This document shows positions 36,005 to 46,975 of a DNA stretch of 64,000 nt, piece after piece (the first letter of the stretch is position 1; every line of letters begins with the position of its first letter). Origin of the DNA: Shewanella oncorhynchi (GTDB lineage Bacteria > Pseudomonadota > Gammaproteobacteria > Enterobacterales > Shewanellaceae). Location of the stretch: contig NZ_JABAEB010000003.1 of the NCBI RefSeq assembly GCF_012584455.1, positions 431,540-495,539 of the forward strand, read 5' to 3'. The notes below the pieces were generated by a model, which searched no databases, was not told where the DNA came from, and saw nothing but the letters and a program-made list of their open reading frames with translations. A program made the position numbers and the translations under genes.

Positions 36005-39000
36005 TTGGATTTGAACTCAGACAAACATCCGCTATCGAACGCCTTTCTTAATCTTTGTTATCAGAGCGACGCGTCGCGGATCCGTCGTCGTTTATTTAAG
36101 CTCAATAAAGAAGCCGACTCAGATAAAAAGACCCAAGTCTTAGCTCAGCTGAGCGAGCAGGCGCAGGCGGCGTTTGAGAAGGTTGAGCAGCGCCGTAACG
36201 CTCGCCCTAAAATCCACTATCCTGAAAACCTGCCTGTTTCCTTGATGCGCGATGATATTGCACGCGCGATTGCGGGCAATCAAGTGGTGATCATCGCCGG
36301 TGAAACGGGCTCGGGCAAAACGACCCAGTTACCTAAAATCTGTTTGGAATTAGGCCTAGGTTGCCGTGGCATGATAGGCCACACCCAGCCACGACGTTTA
36401 GCAGCCCGCAGTGTGGCGAGCCGAGTCGCAGAAGAATTACAAAGTCCGCTCGGTGAAGTGGTAGGCTTTAAAGTGCGTTTTGCCGATGCGCTTAAGAGTG
36501 ACTCTTATATCAAGTTGATGACTGACGGTATTTTACTGGCGGAATTAACCTCCGATCGCAATCTCGATCAATACGATACCATCATCATAGATGAGGCCCA
36601 CGAGCGCAGCCTCAACATCGATTTTATTCTGGGCTACCTCAAACAAATTCTCAAAAGACGCCCCGATCTCAAAGTTATTATTACGTCTGCGACCATAGAC
36701 GTTGAGCGTTTTTCTAAGCATTTTAACAATGCGCCTATTATCGAAGTGTCGGGCCGTACCTTTCCGGTAGAAACCCGTTACCGACCCTTAGTGCAAGATA
36801 GCGATGCCGATTTAGATCAAATCGAAGGCATTTTTGCCGCCGTCGATGAACTGGTGACCGAAGGTCTGGGCGACATTCTGATCTTTATGAACGGCGAGCG
36901 GGAAATTCGCGATACGGCCGAGCAATTGAGTCGGCGTAATTACCGCGATACCGAAATTTTGCCGCTGTACGCGCGTTTATCCTATGGCGAGCAGTCTAAA
37001 GTCTTCAGTAGTCACAGAGGTCGGCGGATTGTATTAGCGACCAACGTGGCGGAAACCTCGCTGACTGTGCCGGGCATTCGCTACGTTATCGACCCAGGTA
37101 CGGCGCGTATCAGCCGCTATAGCTATCGCACTAAGGTGCAGCGTTTACCGATTGAACCTATCTCGCAGGCGAGCGCCAATCAGCGCCAAGGCCGTTGTGG
37201 TCGGGTGGGGCCGGGTATTTGTATTCGTTTGTACGATGAGGCGGATTTTAATAATCGTCCGGCCTTTACCGATCCTGAAATCTTGCGCACTAACTTGGCT
37301 TCGGTCATTTTGCAGATGCTGGCCATCGGCCTAGGTGATATCGCCGGTTTCCCCTTTATCGAGCCACCCGATCCACGCCATATCCGCGATGGTTTCTTGC
37401 TGCTCGAAGAATTACAAGCGGTTGAGAGCAAACACGGCAAGCTAGTGCTGACGCCACTTGGGCGCAACTTGGCGCAAATTCCTGTGGATCCGCGTTTGGC
37501 GCGTATGGTGGTCGAGAGTCAGCAGTTAGGTTGTTTGAACGAAGTGCTAGTGATTGCTGCGGGCTTATCGATTCAAGATCCCCGCGAACGTCCGATGGAG
37601 AAGAAGCAAGCCAGTGATGAAGCTCATCGCCGTTTTGCCGATCCCAGTTCCGATTTCGTTAGCTGGATAAACCTGTGGCAGCACTTAAAAGATCAACAAA
37701 AAGAGTTATCTGCTAGTCAGTTTCGTAAAAAGTGCCGCGATGAATATTTAGCCTATTTACGCGTTCGCGAGTGGCAGGATTTATACGCCCAGCTTAAGCA
37801 AGCCGTGCACGATTTAAAGTGGCGCTTAAACGATACGCCAGCCAATTACGACAGCTTGCACCGCGCGCTGTTGTCGGGCTTATTGAGCCATGTGGGTTTT
37901 AAAGATAACAATAACGAGTACTTAGGTGCCCGTAATCGTAAATTCTTTGTGTTTCCCGGTTCGCCTTTGGCCAAAAAAGGCCCTAAGTGGATCATGGCGG
38001 CTGAGCTTACAGAAACCTCACGCTTATTCGCTCGCTGCTGCGCCAAAATCGAACCCGAATGGCTAGAGCCCTTAGCGGCGCATTTGATCAAGAAAAGCTA
38101 TGTCGAGCCCCATTTTGAGGCAAAACCTGGCAGCGTTATCGCCCTTGAGAATCAAGTGCTCTACGGCTTGACGGTTGTGCACCGTCGTAAAGTGCAATAC
38201 GGCCCCATCGATCCCGTTGAAGCGCGTGAGATTTTTATCCGCAGCGCTTTGGCTGAAGGGCAGTTACAGACCCAAGAAGCGTTTTTTGTCGCTAACCAAA
38301 AGCTGCTCGAAGACATTGAATCCCTCGAACATAAATCTCGTCGCCGCGATATTTTGGTGGACGAGCAAGTCTTGGTGGACTTTTACGAGCCGCGGATCCC
38401 GGAAGGGATTTACAACGCCCAGCTGTTTTTTGGCTGGTGGAAGAAGGCTAAGCGCGAGCAACCGGATTTACTCGATTTCAGCAAAGCGCTGTTAATGCAG
38501 CGCAATGCCGACCATATTTCGACCTTAGATTTTCCCGATACGTGGCACAAGGGCAATTTGCGCCTGCAGCTAAGTTATCACTTTGAACCCGCGGCGGCGG
38601 ATGATGGTGTGTCGGTGCACATTCCGGTGGCGCTGCTTAATCAAATCGACGATAGCGATTTTGATTGGCTAGTGGCAGGTCTAAGGGAAGAAAAGTGCAT
38701 CGCACTGATCAAATCTCTGCCTAAGAGTTTACGACGCAACTTTGTGCCCGCGCCTGACTATGCCCGCGCTTGTGTGCAGGCCATGGTGCCTTTTAGTGCC
38801 AGTTTGCTTGAGGCCATGTGCAAGCAATTATTGCGCATGAGTGGCACGCGTATATCGCCGGAAGATTTTGATTTAACGCAACTGCCTGCGCATTTGCAGA
38901 TGAACTTTAAAATCGAAGACGATAAAAACAACTTAGTGGCCGAAGGTCGGGTGCTCGATACTTTAAAAGCCGAGTTACAAGGCGTGGTGGCGAAGGCCAT

Positions 39001-39886
39001 TCGTCAGGTCGCGGATAAAGGTATAGAGCAAGAAGCGTTAACTGAGTGGTCCTTTGGCGATTTGCCGCAGCAATATCAGCAGCAAAAAGGCAATTACCAA
39101 GTGCGGGCGTTTCCGGCGCTGATCGATAAAAAAGACAGTGTTGCGATCAAATTATTTGATGATGAATTTGAGGCCTTAGATGCCCATCGCCAAGGTTTGC
39201 GACGGTTATTGCTGTTAAACATTCCATCACCAGTGAAACACTTACAGCAAGCTTTGCCGAATAAGGCGAAATTGGCGATGTATTTCAATCCCTTCGGTCA
39301 AGTGCAAATCTTGATTGATGACATTATTGCCGCCGCTGTGCAGCAATTGTTGGATGAAAAAGCCCTCGATGTGCGTAATCAAGCCCAATTTGAGCAGGCA
39401 AAGGATTGGGTTCGCCAAGAACTCAACCCGACCGCCGAGCAAATTGCATTGAAGGTTGAGCAGATTTTGACCTTGTATCAGAGCATTAAAAAGCGTCTTA
39501 AGGGCAAAATTAGCTTAGATATTGCCTTTGCTATGAGTGATATTCAAAGCCAATTAGACAAGTTAGTGTTTAAAGGGTTTGTCGAATCCTGTGGTTGGAA
39601 TCGGTTAGCCGATGTGGCGCGTTACTTAAAAGCGATTGAAATCCGTGTCGAGAAGTTGCCAGTTGATCCGACCCGTGACCGTTTGCATATGCAGAGCATC
39701 AACAAGGTTCAAGAAGCTTTAATCGCACAACTGGCTAAAGTACCGCGTTCTATGCCAACACCGCCTGCGTTAATCGAGGCACGCTGGATGATTGAAGAGT
39801 ACCGTGTTTCCTGTTTTGCGCAGGTGTTAGGCACGGCTTATCCGATATCTGAAAAGCGCATTTTGAATCATATTCAACAGGTTTAA
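36005..39886 (+). CDS. hrpA: ATP-dependent RNA helicase HrpA
   Basis: This is a 1293-residue DEAH-box helicase involved in rescuing stalled ribosomes in E. coli. Motif I is G-E-T-G-S-G-K-T-T, motif II D-E-A-H-E-R-S, motif III S-A-T and motif VI Q-R-Q-G-R-C-G-R. They are followed by HA2, the OB fold and the long DUF3418 C-terminus. No ATG is available: an in-frame TAG lies just upstream of TTG 36005, and TTG 36011 is the alternative with a better-placed GGA. A terminator follows at 39964. Confidence 0.96.
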   Translation: MDLNSDKHPLSNAFLNLCYQSDASRIRRRLFKLNKEADSDKKTQVLAQLSEQAQAAFEKVEQRRNARPKIHYPENLPVSLMRDDIARAIAGNQVVIIAGETGSGKTTQLPKICLELGLGCRGMIGHTQPRRLAARSVASRVAEELQSPLGEVVGFKVRFADALKSDSYIKLMTDGILLAELTSDRNLDQYDTIIIDEAHERSLNIDFILGYLKQILKRRPDLKVIITSATIDVERFSKHFNNAPIIEVSGRTFPVETRYRPLVQDSDADLDQIEGIFAAVDELVTEGLGDILIFMNGEREIRDTAEQLSRRNYRDTEILPLYARLSYGEQSKVFSSHRGRRIVLATNVAETSLTVPGIRYVIDPGTARISRYSYRTKVQRLPIEPISQASANQRQGRCGRVGPGICIRLYDEADFNNRPAFTDPEILRTNLASVILQMLAIGLGDIAGFPFIEPPDPRHIRDGFLLLEELQAVESKHGKLVLTPLGRNLAQIPVDPRLARMVVESQQLGCLNEVLVIAAGLSIQDPRERPMEKKQASDEAHRRFADPSSDFVSWINLWQHLKDQQKELSASQFRKKCRDEYLAYLRVREWQDLYAQLKQAVHDLKWRLNDTPANYDSLHRALLSGLLSHVGFKDNNNEYLGARNRKFFVFPGSPLAKKGPKWIMAAELTETSRLFARCCAKIEPEWLEPLAAHLIKKSYVEPHFEAKPGSVIALENQVLYGLTVVHRRKVQYGPIDPVEAREIFIRSALAEGQLQTQEAFFVANQKLLEDIESLEHKSRRRDILVDEQVLVDFYEPRIPEGIYNAQLFFGWWKKAKREQPDLLDFSKALLMQRNADHISTLDFPDTWHKGNLRLQLSYHFEPAAADDGVSVHIPVALLNQIDDSDFDWLVAGLREEKCIALIKSLPKSLRRNFVPAPDYARACVQAMVPFSASLLEAMCKQLLRMSGTRISPEDFDLTQLPAHLQMNFKIEDDKNNLVAEGRVLDTLKAELQGVVAKAIRQVADKGIEQEALTEWSFGDLPQQYQQQKGNYQVRAFPALIDKKDSVAIKLFDDEFEALDAHRQGLRRLLLLNIPSPVKHLQQALPNKAKLAMYFNPFGQVQILIDDIIAAAVQQLLDEKALDVRNQAQFEQAKDWVRQELNPTAEQIALKVEQILTLYQSIKKRLKGKISLDIAFAMSDIQSQLDKLVFKGFVESCGWNRLADVARYLKAIEIRVEKLPVDPTRDRLHMQSINKVQEALIAQLAKVPRSMPTPPALIEARWMIEEYRVSCFAQVLGTAYPISEKRILNHIQQV

Positions 39887-39963
39887 TGGACTGATTTAAA
39901 GGTTGAACTGAGCGCCTTTGTCCGATTAATGTAACAATAACGCGATCAAAAAATGACTAAACA

Positions 39964-39998
39964 AACCGAGAAAACTAATCATTTTCTCGGTTTTTTAT
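39964..39998 (+). terminator. Rho-independent terminator after hrpA
   Basis: An 11-bp stem AACCGAGAAAA/TTTTCTCGGTT is followed by a TTTTTATTT tract. Confidence 0.92.
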
Positions 39999-40096
39999 TT
40001 TCCCTATGCTTACGCTTCTCACGCGATATCCCTCCACTGATGCGCCATGAAATGGGCCTGTTTTAACGTTATATCTACTCATGTCACTCATGTCCT

Positions 40097-40172
40097 AGTT
40101 ATTTACTAGTACCAAAGTTATTTACTCACACCAAAATTATCTACTTATTCTAGAGTTATCATTCTTCAATGG
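40097..40172. repeat. 19-bp degenerate tandem repeat, about four units
   Basis: Units starting AGTTATTTACT recur at 40097, 40116, 40135 and 40154. The first two are nearly identical (19 bp each); the third and fourth have decayed. Intergenic and non-coding. Confidence 0.65.
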
Positions 40173-40503
40173 CTGAAAGTGATCACCTCAGATAAAACCA
40201 AGTGATCAACTATGAGAAATACTGCTCGGCACATAAAATGAGCGTTTTTTTGGGGTGGCAGCGATGCTTTTATGCCGAATATCTTTCTTTTGGGATCAAG
40301 TCGTTATCTCGCATGTTTTTACACCTTTCTACTGCCTACTCCTTTATGAATACTCAGGTTTTTTTTGAGGGTTTTCTGTTGTTTTCTCGTAGTGATTTAT
40401 CTATTCCAGTCGTTTATTAATCATAAAATCAATTCAATTATCTGGCTTGTAATTGAAAAAAACATTTAAAAACTGAGATCTGACGAATACTCACATCAAA
40501 TTG

Positions 40504-40576
40504 ATGATCTGGATCAAGCATCATCCGCTTTACCAATTTGGAGGTATACATTTTGTTAACAACTAAAAGGTATGAT
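40504..40576 (+). promoter_or_regulatory. nap promoter: FNR/CRP-like site, NarP 7-2-7 site, -10 box
   Basis: ATGAT-CTGG-ATCAA at 40504-40517 differs from the FNR consensus by one base. TACCAAT-TT-GGAGGTA at 40531-40546 is a NarL/NarP-type inverted heptamer pair with the 2-bp spacing used by NarP. TATGAT at 40571-40576 is the -10, giving a start near 40583. The NarP site then centres at -44.5 and the FNR site near -72.5, close to the E. coli nap layout. There is no good -35, as expected for an activated promoter. Confidence 0.7.
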
Positions 40577-40677
40577 CGCTTCGTGATCCAAAGATGCAAT
40601 AGATATACATAAAACCTGCCGCTGGCGATTTTTTGCAGCGCATTCAAAGTGGCAGGAACACACCTCTTGGAGGATGC

Positions 40678-40836
40678 ATGAGTGCTAGCACCGCAGAAGA
40701 AAAATCCTTAGAACTGAAAATCTTTATCTTTTTAACCGTGTTTCTCGCACCGTTATTGTCCGTACTACTGGTCAGTGGTCTGGGCTTTGCTATTTGGTTC
40801 AGCCAAATTTTGACGGGTCCACCGGGCGCTGGTTAA
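40678..40836 (+). CDS. napE: NapE, small membrane protein of the nitrate reductase operon
   Basis: This 52-residue protein has one TM helix (about residues 14-40) and ends G-P-P-G-A-G, the usual NapE pattern. ATG 40678 is preceded by GGAGG at 40669. A longer reading from 40633 has no ribosome site. Its function is not well defined. It is the first gene of the operon. Confidence 0.88.
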   Translation: MSASTAEEKSLELKIFIFLTVFLAPLLSVLLVSGLGFAIWFSQILTGPPGAG

Positions 40837-40867
40837 ACGTAACATCATCAAATAGTTAAAAATAAGA

Positions 40868-41137
40868 GTGGAATGTCGGATGAGCAAAGAACTCCATATC
40901 ACCAGTTTAGTGGTGCAGGTCTTACCGCAGAAAATGGCAGATGTTAGACAACAAATAATGACCATTGAAAATGCCGAACTTTCCGTCAACAACGAAGTGA
41001 AATTGGTCGTCGTGATCGAAGGCGAGACGCAACGCGCCTTGATGGACAGTATCGAAGCGATCAATGCCATTCCGGGCGTGTTATCAGCCACTATGGTTTA
41101 CCACCAGAGTGAAGTGCTCGAAGAGGGTGAAGAATGA
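40868..41137 (+). CDS. napD: NapD, NapA maturation chaperone
   Basis: This 89-residue cytoplasmic chaperone binds the twin-arginine signal of NapA and controls its export. H-I-T-S-L-V-V-Q-V at the start and the ferredoxin-like alternation (ending [11 protein letters not shown]) are typical. The real start may be ATG 40880 or the first one. Its stop overlaps the napA start as ATGA. Confidence 0.93.
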   Translation: MECRMSKELHITSLVVQVLPQKMADVRQQIMTIENAELSVNNEVKLVVVIEGETQRALMDSIEAINAIPGVLSATMVYHQSEVLEEGEE

Positions 41138-43629
41138 ATATGAACAGACGTGACTTTATTAAGGCCAATGCGGTGATTGCCGCTGCAGGCGCCGCGGGTT
41201 TAGCCTTGCCCGCAGGCGCAAGCAACTTAATTACCAGCTCAGAACAAACCAAATTAGAGTGGAATAAAGCCCCTTGCCGTTTTTGCGGCACAGGTTGCTC
41301 TGTGATTGTCGCAACTCGCGACGGTAAAGTGGTTGCCACCCATGGCGATGCCAACAGTGAAGTGAACCGTGGGCTCAACTGTATCAAGGGCTATTTCCTG
41401 TCGAAAATCATGTATGGCAGCGATCGCTTAACCACGCCTATGCTGCGGATGACAGATGGCAAATACGACAAGCACGGTGAGTTTTCGCCCATCAGTTGGG
41501 ACAGTGCTTTTGACATCATGGCGCAAAAATGGAAAGAGACCATTAAAGCCAAAGGGCCAACTGCTGTGGGCATGTTTGGCTCGGGCCAATGGACAGTGTG
41601 GGAAGGTTATGCTGCCGTTAAGCTGATGAAAGCGGGTTTTGGATCGAATAATATCGATCCGAATGCGCGTCACTGTATGGCGTCAGCTGTGGTCGGGTTT
41701 ATGCGCACCTTCGGTATCGACGAACCTATGGGTTGCTATGACGATATGGAAGCCGCCGATGCCTTTGTCCTTTGGGGCTCGAATATGGCGGAGATGCACC
41801 CGATCCTCTGGAGTCGAGTGACAGACAGACGTCTCGGTGCCAGCCATGTAAAAGTGGCCGTGTTGTCGACTTTTGAACACAGATCCTTCGATTTGGCCGA
41901 CTTGCCGATCGTGTTCACCCCGCAAACCGATTTAGCCATTTTGAACTACATAGCTAACTACATCATTCAGAATGATAAAGTGAACTGGGACTTCGTGAAG
42001 AAACACGTTAACTTCCGTCAGGGCACAACAGATATTGGTTATGGTTTGCGTCCGACACATCCCCTTGAGAAAAAAGCGAAAAATGTTAAAACGGCGGGGG
42101 ATTCAACCCCAATTGATTTTGAGACCTTTAAAGCCTTCGTGGCGGATTATAGCGTCGAAAAAGTCAGTAAGTTGTCGGGCGTGCCCGAGGATAAACTGAT
42201 TGCGCTGGCCAAGCTGTATGCCGATCCTGACATCAAAGTGACCTCATTTTGGACCATGGGGTTTAACCAACATACCCGAGGTGTGTGGTGTAACAACCTG
42301 ATTTATAACATTCATCTCTTGATGGGTAAAATTTCAACCCCTGGTAACAGTCCATTCTCTTTGACGGGTCAACCATCAGCCTGTGGCACGGCCCGTGAAG
42401 TGGGGACGTTTTCCCATCGCTTACCCGCCGATATGGTCGTGACCAATCCTGAACACAGAAAGCATGCCGAAGATATTTGGAAGATCCCAAGCGGCATTAT
42501 TCCACCTAAACCCGGTTATCACGCCGTCGAGCAAAACCGTCGTCTAAAAGATGGCGACTTGAATTGTTACTGGGTGCAAGTGAACAACAATATGCAGGCG
42601 GGCCCAAATATCAATGAAGAAGGGCTACCGGGTTACCGTAACCCTGCCAACTTTATCGTGGTGTCCGATGCCTATCCGACGGTGACGACTCAAGCGGCCG
42701 ATTTGATTTTGCCCACCGCTATGTGGGTGGAAAAAGAGGGCGCCTATGGTAACGCCGAGCGCCGTACTCAGTTTTGGCATCAAATGGTGCAGGCACCGGG
42801 TGAGTCCCATTCGGATCTGTGGCAATTGATGGAGTTTGCGAAGCGTTTCACCACAGATGAAGTCTGGCCTAAGGATGTATTAGCGGCGAACCCTGAGTTC
42901 AAAGGGAAAACCCTATTCGAAGTCCTGTATCAGAACGGTAATGTTGATAAGTTCCCACTTGCGGATGCCGATCCTAAGTATTTGAACGATGAGGCTAAAC
43001 ACTTTGGCTTCTATGTCCAAAAAGGCTTATTTGAGGAATATGCGACCTTTGGCCGCGGCCATGGCCACGATCTCGCCCCATTTGATGTTTACCATGAGGC
43101 TCATGGTCTGCGTTGGCCTGTGGTCGATGGTAAAGAAACCAAGTGGCGCTTCCGTGAAGGCACAGATCCTTATGTTAAAGCAGGTAAGGGCTTTGAGTTC
43201 TACGGTCATCCCGATGGTCGTGCGGTGATTTTCGCGCTGCCCTATGAACCTGCCGCAGAAGCGCCCGATGAAGAATATGATATCTGGTTGTCGACGGGTC
43301 GAGTGTTGGAACACTGGCATTCGGGTTCTATGACCCAACGTGTGCCTGAGTTATATCGTGCCTTCCCCGATGCCGTATGTTTTATGCACCCCGAAGATGC
43401 GAAGAAACGCGGTCTGCGCCGTGGCGATGAAATTCGCGTTGTGTCCCGTCGCGGTGAAATTAAGACCCGAGTCGAAACCCGTGGCCGCAATAAACCGCCC
43501 GTGGGTTTAGTGTTCGTGCCTTGGTTTGATGCTAGCCAGCTCATTAATAAAGTCACTTTAGATGCGACAGATCCCTTGTCAAAACAAACTGACTTTAAAA
43601 AATGTGCGGTGAAGATCGTCAAGGTTTAA
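41134..43629 (+). CDS. napA: Periplasmic nitrate reductase catalytic subunit NapA
   Basis: This 831-residue molybdoenzyme reduces nitrate to nitrite in the periplasm. The twin-arginine signal R-R-D-F-I-K is at about residues 5-10. Cysteines for one 4Fe-4S cluster lie in C-R-F-C-G-T-G-C (from Cys48) and a later Cys in L-N-C-I-K-G. The Mo-ligating Cys181 is in R-H-C-M-A-S. The C-terminal bis-MGD-binding domain includes [10 protein letters not shown]. It overlaps napD by 4 nt. Confidence 0.98.
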   Translation: MNMNRRDFIKANAVIAAAGAAGLALPAGASNLITSSEQTKLEWNKAPCRFCGTGCSVIVATRDGKVVATHGDANSEVNRGLNCIKGYFLSKIMYGSDRLTTPMLRMTDGKYDKHGEFSPISWDSAFDIMAQKWKETIKAKGPTAVGMFGSGQWTVWEGYAAVKLMKAGFGSNNIDPNARHCMASAVVGFMRTFGIDEPMGCYDDMEAADAFVLWGSNMAEMHPILWSRVTDRRLGASHVKVAVLSTFEHRSFDLADLPIVFTPQTDLAILNYIANYIIQNDKVNWDFVKKHVNFRQGTTDIGYGLRPTHPLEKKAKNVKTAGDSTPIDFETFKAFVADYSVEKVSKLSGVPEDKLIALAKLYADPDIKVTSFWTMGFNQHTRGVWCNNLIYNIHLLMGKISTPGNSPFSLTGQPSACGTAREVGTFSHRLPADMVVTNPEHRKHAEDIWKIPSGIIPPKPGYHAVEQNRRLKDGDLNCYWVQVNNNMQAGPNINEEGLPGYRNPANFIVVSDAYPTVTTQAADLILPTAMWVEKEGAYGNAERRTQFWHQMVQAPGESHSDLWQLMEFAKRFTTDEVWPKDVLAANPEFKGKTLFEVLYQNGNVDKFPLADADPKYLNDEAKHFGFYVQKGLFEEYATFGRGHGHDLAPFDVYHEAHGLRWPVVDGKETKWRFREGTDPYVKAGKGFEFYGHPDGRAVIFALPYEPAAEAPDEEYDIWLSTGRVLEHWHSGSMTQRVPELYRAFPDAVCFMHPEDAKKRGLRRGDEIRVVSRRGEIKTRVETRGRNKPPVGLVFVPWFDASQLINKVTLDATDPLSKQTDFKKCAVKIVKV

Positions 43630-43639
43630 GGAGAACACG

Positions 43640-44125
43640 ATGAAAACCCTAAAATTAGTCTCAGCGATCGGTTTATTGGTATTTGGCTCATTCATCATGA
43701 CAAGTGTGTCTGCCGCCAGTATTCCCGAAGAGAAAATCGATACCCTGCGCTTAGCGCCTATCAATGTCGAGCCTACGCCACCTGCGATGCAAAGTGTGCG
43801 TAATACCGATGTGAAGGAAGTGCGCAGCTATCCCATGCAACCACCTGTGATCCCACACAAGATCGACGGCTATCAGCTTGATCTTAAAGTGAACAAGTGT
43901 ATGGCTTGCCATGCTCGTAGCCGCATTGGGGATTCGCAAGCGCCTATGGTCAGCGTCACGCATTTTATGGACAGGGACAATAACTTCTTAGCCGAGTTAT
44001 CGCCGCGCCGCTATTTCTGCACTCAGTGCCATGTGCCGCAGTTAGATGCCAAGTTACTGGTCGAAAACGACTTTGTGGATATGGAACATCTGATCAAAGC
44101 CAACACTGAGCAGAAAAAACACTAG
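43640..44125 (+). CDS. napB: NapB, diheme cytochrome c subunit
   Basis: This 161-residue exported cytochrome passes electrons to NapA. A signal peptide (about residues 1-25) precedes two heme-binding motifs, C-M-A-C-H from Cys87 and C-T-Q-C-H from Cys127. It is 10 nt after napA with AAGGAG upstream. Confidence 0.97.
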   Translation: MKTLKLVSAIGLLVFGSFIMTSVSAASIPEEKIDTLRLAPINVEPTPPAMQSVRNTDVKEVRSYPMQPPVIPHKIDGYQLDLKVNKCMACHARSRIGDSQAPMVSVTHFMDRDNNFLAELSPRRYFCTQCHVPQLDAKLLVENDFVDMEHLIKANTEQKKH

Positions 44126-44133
44126 GAGTTAGC

Positions 44134-44721
44134 ATGTTAGATAAACTGAAAAAAATCTGGCAGGTACTCAATCGTCCGAGTGTGCATTACAGTTTAGGTT
44201 TTTTGACCTTAGGTGGTTTTGTGGCTGGGGTGATTTTCTGGGGCGGGTTTAACACTGCCCTAGAAGTGACCAACCAAGAAGCTTTCTGTATTGGTTGCCA
44301 TGAGATGGAAAATAACGTCTATCAAGAGCTACAGACGACGATTCATTTCACTAACCGCAGTGGCGTGCGGGCGACGTGTCCTGATTGCCACGTACCGCAT
44401 AACTGGACCGATAAAATTGCCCGTAAGATGCAGGCATCTAAGGAAGTGTGGGGTAAGGTTTTTGGGACGATTAATACCCGTGAGAAGTTTGAAGATAAGC
44501 GTCGTGAACTGGCAGAACATGAGTGGGCAAGGTTAAAGGCCAATGATTCGCTCGAGTGTCGTAACTGCCATAACTTCACTTACATGGACTTTACTCGCCA
44601 ATCACCCAGAGCGGCGCAGATGCACTCAACATCACTGGCAAGCGGCGAAAAGACCTGTATCGACTGCCACAAGGGGATTGCTCATCATCTCCCTGATATG
44701 GCCGGTGTGAAGGGGTTTTAA
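44134..44721 (+). CDS. napC: NapC, tetraheme quinol dehydrogenase
   Basis: This 195-residue membrane-anchored cytochrome oxidises quinol and feeds NapB. One TM helix (about residues 18-40) precedes four C-x-x-C-H motifs starting at Cys52, Cys82, Cys142 and Cys175. With no napF, napG or napH present, NapC is the only electron entry encoded here. It is the last gene of the operon, followed by a strong terminator. Confidence 0.97.
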   Translation: MLDKLKKIWQVLNRPSVHYSLGFLTLGGFVAGVIFWGGFNTALEVTNQEAFCIGCHEMENNVYQELQTTIHFTNRSGVRATCPDCHVPHNWTDKIARKMQASKEVWGKVFGTINTREKFEDKRRELAEHEWARLKANDSLECRNCHNFTYMDFTRQSPRAAQMHSTSLASGEKTCIDCHKGIAHHLPDMAGVKGF

Positions 44722-44779
44722 TCTAGAGCACAGTGTTAATCCGTGTGACTTAGCCTTGCTAAGTTGGACAACTCCAGCA

Positions 44780-44816
44780 AAAGGCCAAGCGTACTCCACG
44801 CTTGGCCTTTTTATTT
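44780..44816 (+). terminator. Rho-independent terminator after napC
   Basis: Thirteen-bp arms (44780-44792 and 44798-44810) enclose a 5-nt loop and run into TTTTTATTT. Confidence 0.93.
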
Positions 44817-44927
44817 GCACGTCACTATTCAATTTTTTAGGGATGCTTCAATAGGGTGTTATTCAGTCCGATTAGCGCGCTACAATCGCGCTGGGATAGT
44901 CTTGCTTGTATGAGAGGTAAAGAGATC

Positions 44928-45299
44928 ATGATGGAAGATCAGCCGCAACTTGAAAAACTGTTAGAAGATATTTTATGTACCAGCCCGAGTCTGTTTGAAA
45001 TAGTGCAGGGGGTGCGACAGGAGGTCAAAACTGCCGCTACCACATCGTCGCGGGCCATTACTGAAGCCGTTAAGTACGGCGGTATACTCTTTAGCACCAA
45101 AGCCAGTTTTTGTGGTGTGTTTGCCTATAAACAGCATGTTTCATTGGAGTTTAGCTTAGGCGCGAATCTTAGCGATCCACATCAGGTACTTGAAGGTAGT
45201 GGCAAATTTCGTCGCCATATTAAGTTGGTGTCAATCGATGATATTGCTGCCAAGCGAGTCGCGGAATATATTGCGCAGGCGTTGAGTCTGGCAGATTAA
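44928..45299 (+). CDS. DUF1801-type hypothetical protein
   Basis: This frame of about 123 residues (start ATG 44928 or 44931, with AGAGG and AGAG upstream) encodes a small soluble alpha/beta protein. The T-E-A-V-K-Y-G-G-I-L-F-S and F-A-Y-K-Q-H-V-S-L-E-F segments resemble DUF1801/YdhG proteins. Its function is unknown. It shares a bidirectional terminator with asnS. Confidence 0.75.
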   Translation: MMEDQPQLEKLLEDILCTSPSLFEIVQGVRQEVKTAATTSSRAITEAVKYGGILFSTKASFCGVFAYKQHVSLEFSLGANLSDPHQVLEGSGKFRRHIKLVSIDDIAAKRVAEYIAQALSLAD

Positions 45300-45341
45300 T
45301 GGTTATTTAGCCGCATGATGTGACTAAAACGGACGAACAAA

Positions 45342-45372
45342 AAAGGAGCCGAATATTCAGCTCCTTTCGTTT
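45342..45372. terminator. Bidirectional terminator between DUF1801 gene and asnS
   Basis: The AAAGGAGC/GCTCCTTT stem (45342-45349, 45360-45367) has T-rich flanks on both strands, serving the two convergent genes. Confidence 0.85.
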
Positions 45373-45424
45373 TGCTAAGGCTTAATAGAGATGTCTTAGC
45401 TATGCAGTCCCAAGTTAAGGGAGA

Positions 45425-46825
45425 TTAGAAGTTCGCAGTGCGCGGTGCACGTGGGAAAGGAATAACATCACGAATGTTGTTCACGCCCGTCACGTAAGAC
45501 ACTAAACGCTCAAACCCTAGTCCAAAACCTGCATGTGGCACTGTGCCATAACGGCGCATATCACGGTACCACCAGTAATCTTCTTGGTTCAGATCCATTT
45601 CGGCTAGACGCATATCTAGCACGTCTAAACGCTCTTCACGTTGAGAGCCACCGATGATCTCACCGATACCTGGGGCTAACACGTCCATTGCGGCAACGGT
45701 TTTACCGTCATCGTTTAAGCGCATGTAGAAGGCCTTGATATCTTTTGGATAGTTTTTCACTACCACAGGGGCTTTGAAGTGTTCTTCGGCTAAGTAACGC
45801 TCATGCTCAGAAGATAAATCGATACCCCAAGACACAGGGAACTCGAAGGTTCTGCCACAGTTTTGCAGAATTTCAACCGCATCCGTGTAATCCACTTGAG
45901 CAAAATCGCTTGAAACGAAAGATTGCAGACGGTCGATCACAGTCTTATCAACGTGTTGGGCGAAGAAGGTTAAATCGTCCATACGCTCAGTCAATACGGC
46001 ATTGAACGCGTATTTCAACATAGCTTCGGCAAGGCCTGCGATGTCGTTTAAGTTGGCGAAGGCGACTTCAGGCTCAACCATCCAGAATTCCGCTAAGTGG
46101 CGGCTAGTGTTTGAGTTTTCAGCACGGAAAGTCGGGCCAAAGGTATACACTTTTGACAGTGCACAGGCGTAGGTTTCAGCATTCAACTGGCCTGATACGG
46201 TCAGGAAAGCTTCTTTACCGAAGAAATCTTTATCGTAATCGACTTTACCCGCTTCAGTACGCGGCAGGTTTTCCATATCTAAGGTCGATACGCGGAACAT
46301 TTCACCGGCGCCTTCGCAATCTGATGCTGTGATAAGTGGGGTCGATACCCAAATAAAGCCTTCTTCGTGGTAGAAGCGATGAATCGCTTGGGATAGACAG
46401 TTACGCACGCGGGCAACGGCACCAATAATGTTAGTACGTGGGCGTAAGTGCGCTAATTCGCGTAAATGTTCAATTGAATGACGCTTAGCGGCCATTGGGT
46501 AAGTGTCTGGATCATCAACCCAGCCAGCGACTTCAAGTTCAGTCACTTGCAGCTCAAATGCTTGGCCTGCACCAGGAGATTCCACCACGTCGCCTGTCAT
46601 CACAACAGAACAACCCGCAGTCAGCTTTAACACTTCGTTGTCGTAATTATCTAAGCTATTGGGCACGACACCTTGGATAGGATTAAAGCAAGAGCCGTCG
46701 TAAACAGCTAAAAAAGAGATGCCGGCTTTAGAGTCACGACGGGTTCTGACCCAGCCACGCACTGTGACTTTAGAACCGACGGCGTGCTCACCTTTAAATA
46801 CAGATGCGACAGATGCAATGCTCAT
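45425..46825 (-). CDS. asnS: Asparaginyl-tRNA synthetase
   Basis: This 466-residue class IIb synthetase charges tRNA-Asn. The N-terminal OB fold ([13 protein letters not shown]) is followed by motif 2 ([17 protein letters not shown]) and motif 3 ([10 protein letters not shown]). The length equals that of E. coli AsnS. GGAG lies 12 nt upstream of the ATG. Confidence 0.98.
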   Translation of the reverse strand: MSIASVASVFKGEHAVGSKVTVRGWVRTRRDSKAGISFLAVYDGSCFNPIQGVVPNSLDNYDNEVLKLTAGCSVVMTGDVVESPGAGQAFELQVTELEVAGWVDDPDTYPMAAKRHSIEHLRELAHLRPRTNIIGAVARVRNCLSQAIHRFYHEEGFIWVSTPLITASDCEGAGEMFRVSTLDMENLPRTEAGKVDYDKDFFGKEAFLTVSGQLNAETYACALSKVYTFGPTFRAENSNTSRHLAEFWMVEPEVAFANLNDIAGLAEAMLKYAFNAVLTERMDDLTFFAQHVDKTVIDRLQSFVSSDFAQVDYTDAVEILQNCGRTFEFPVSWGIDLSSEHERYLAEEHFKAPVVVKNYPKDIKAFYMRLNDDGKTVAAMDVLAPGIGEIIGGSQREERLDVLDMRLAEMDLNQEDYWWYRDMRRYGTVPHAGFGLGFERLVSYVTGVNNIRDVIPFPRAPRTANF

Positions 46826-46975
46826 TGTTGCTTAATTCTCCAACGAAACGTTTTATATGAAAATTTTGGAGGTTTATATTACCTTGCTGGTGGCTTTTCT
46901 CAAGCTGAAAAAGGTATCCTGAGGTTAATAATATCGATATTGAGCGATATAGTGAGTTAAACGGCGGGAGGCGGT

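Larger units (their letters stand above)
39887..40677. other. 790-bp gap between hrpA and nap
   Basis: It contains the hrpA terminator (39964), a 19-bp tandem repeat (40097-40172) and the nap regulatory region (40504-40576). Plus-strand frame 40202-40420 and minus-strand frame 40438-40647 are low-complexity. The latter runs antisense across the nap control sites, so neither is called. Confidence 0.5.

Noticed and set aside
40202..40647. Two short frames (plus 40202-40420, minus 40438-40647) in the nap leader
   Set aside because: The minus one covers the FNR/NarP sites in antisense and the plus one is Phe/Ser-rich chance sequence; neither has a ribosome site.
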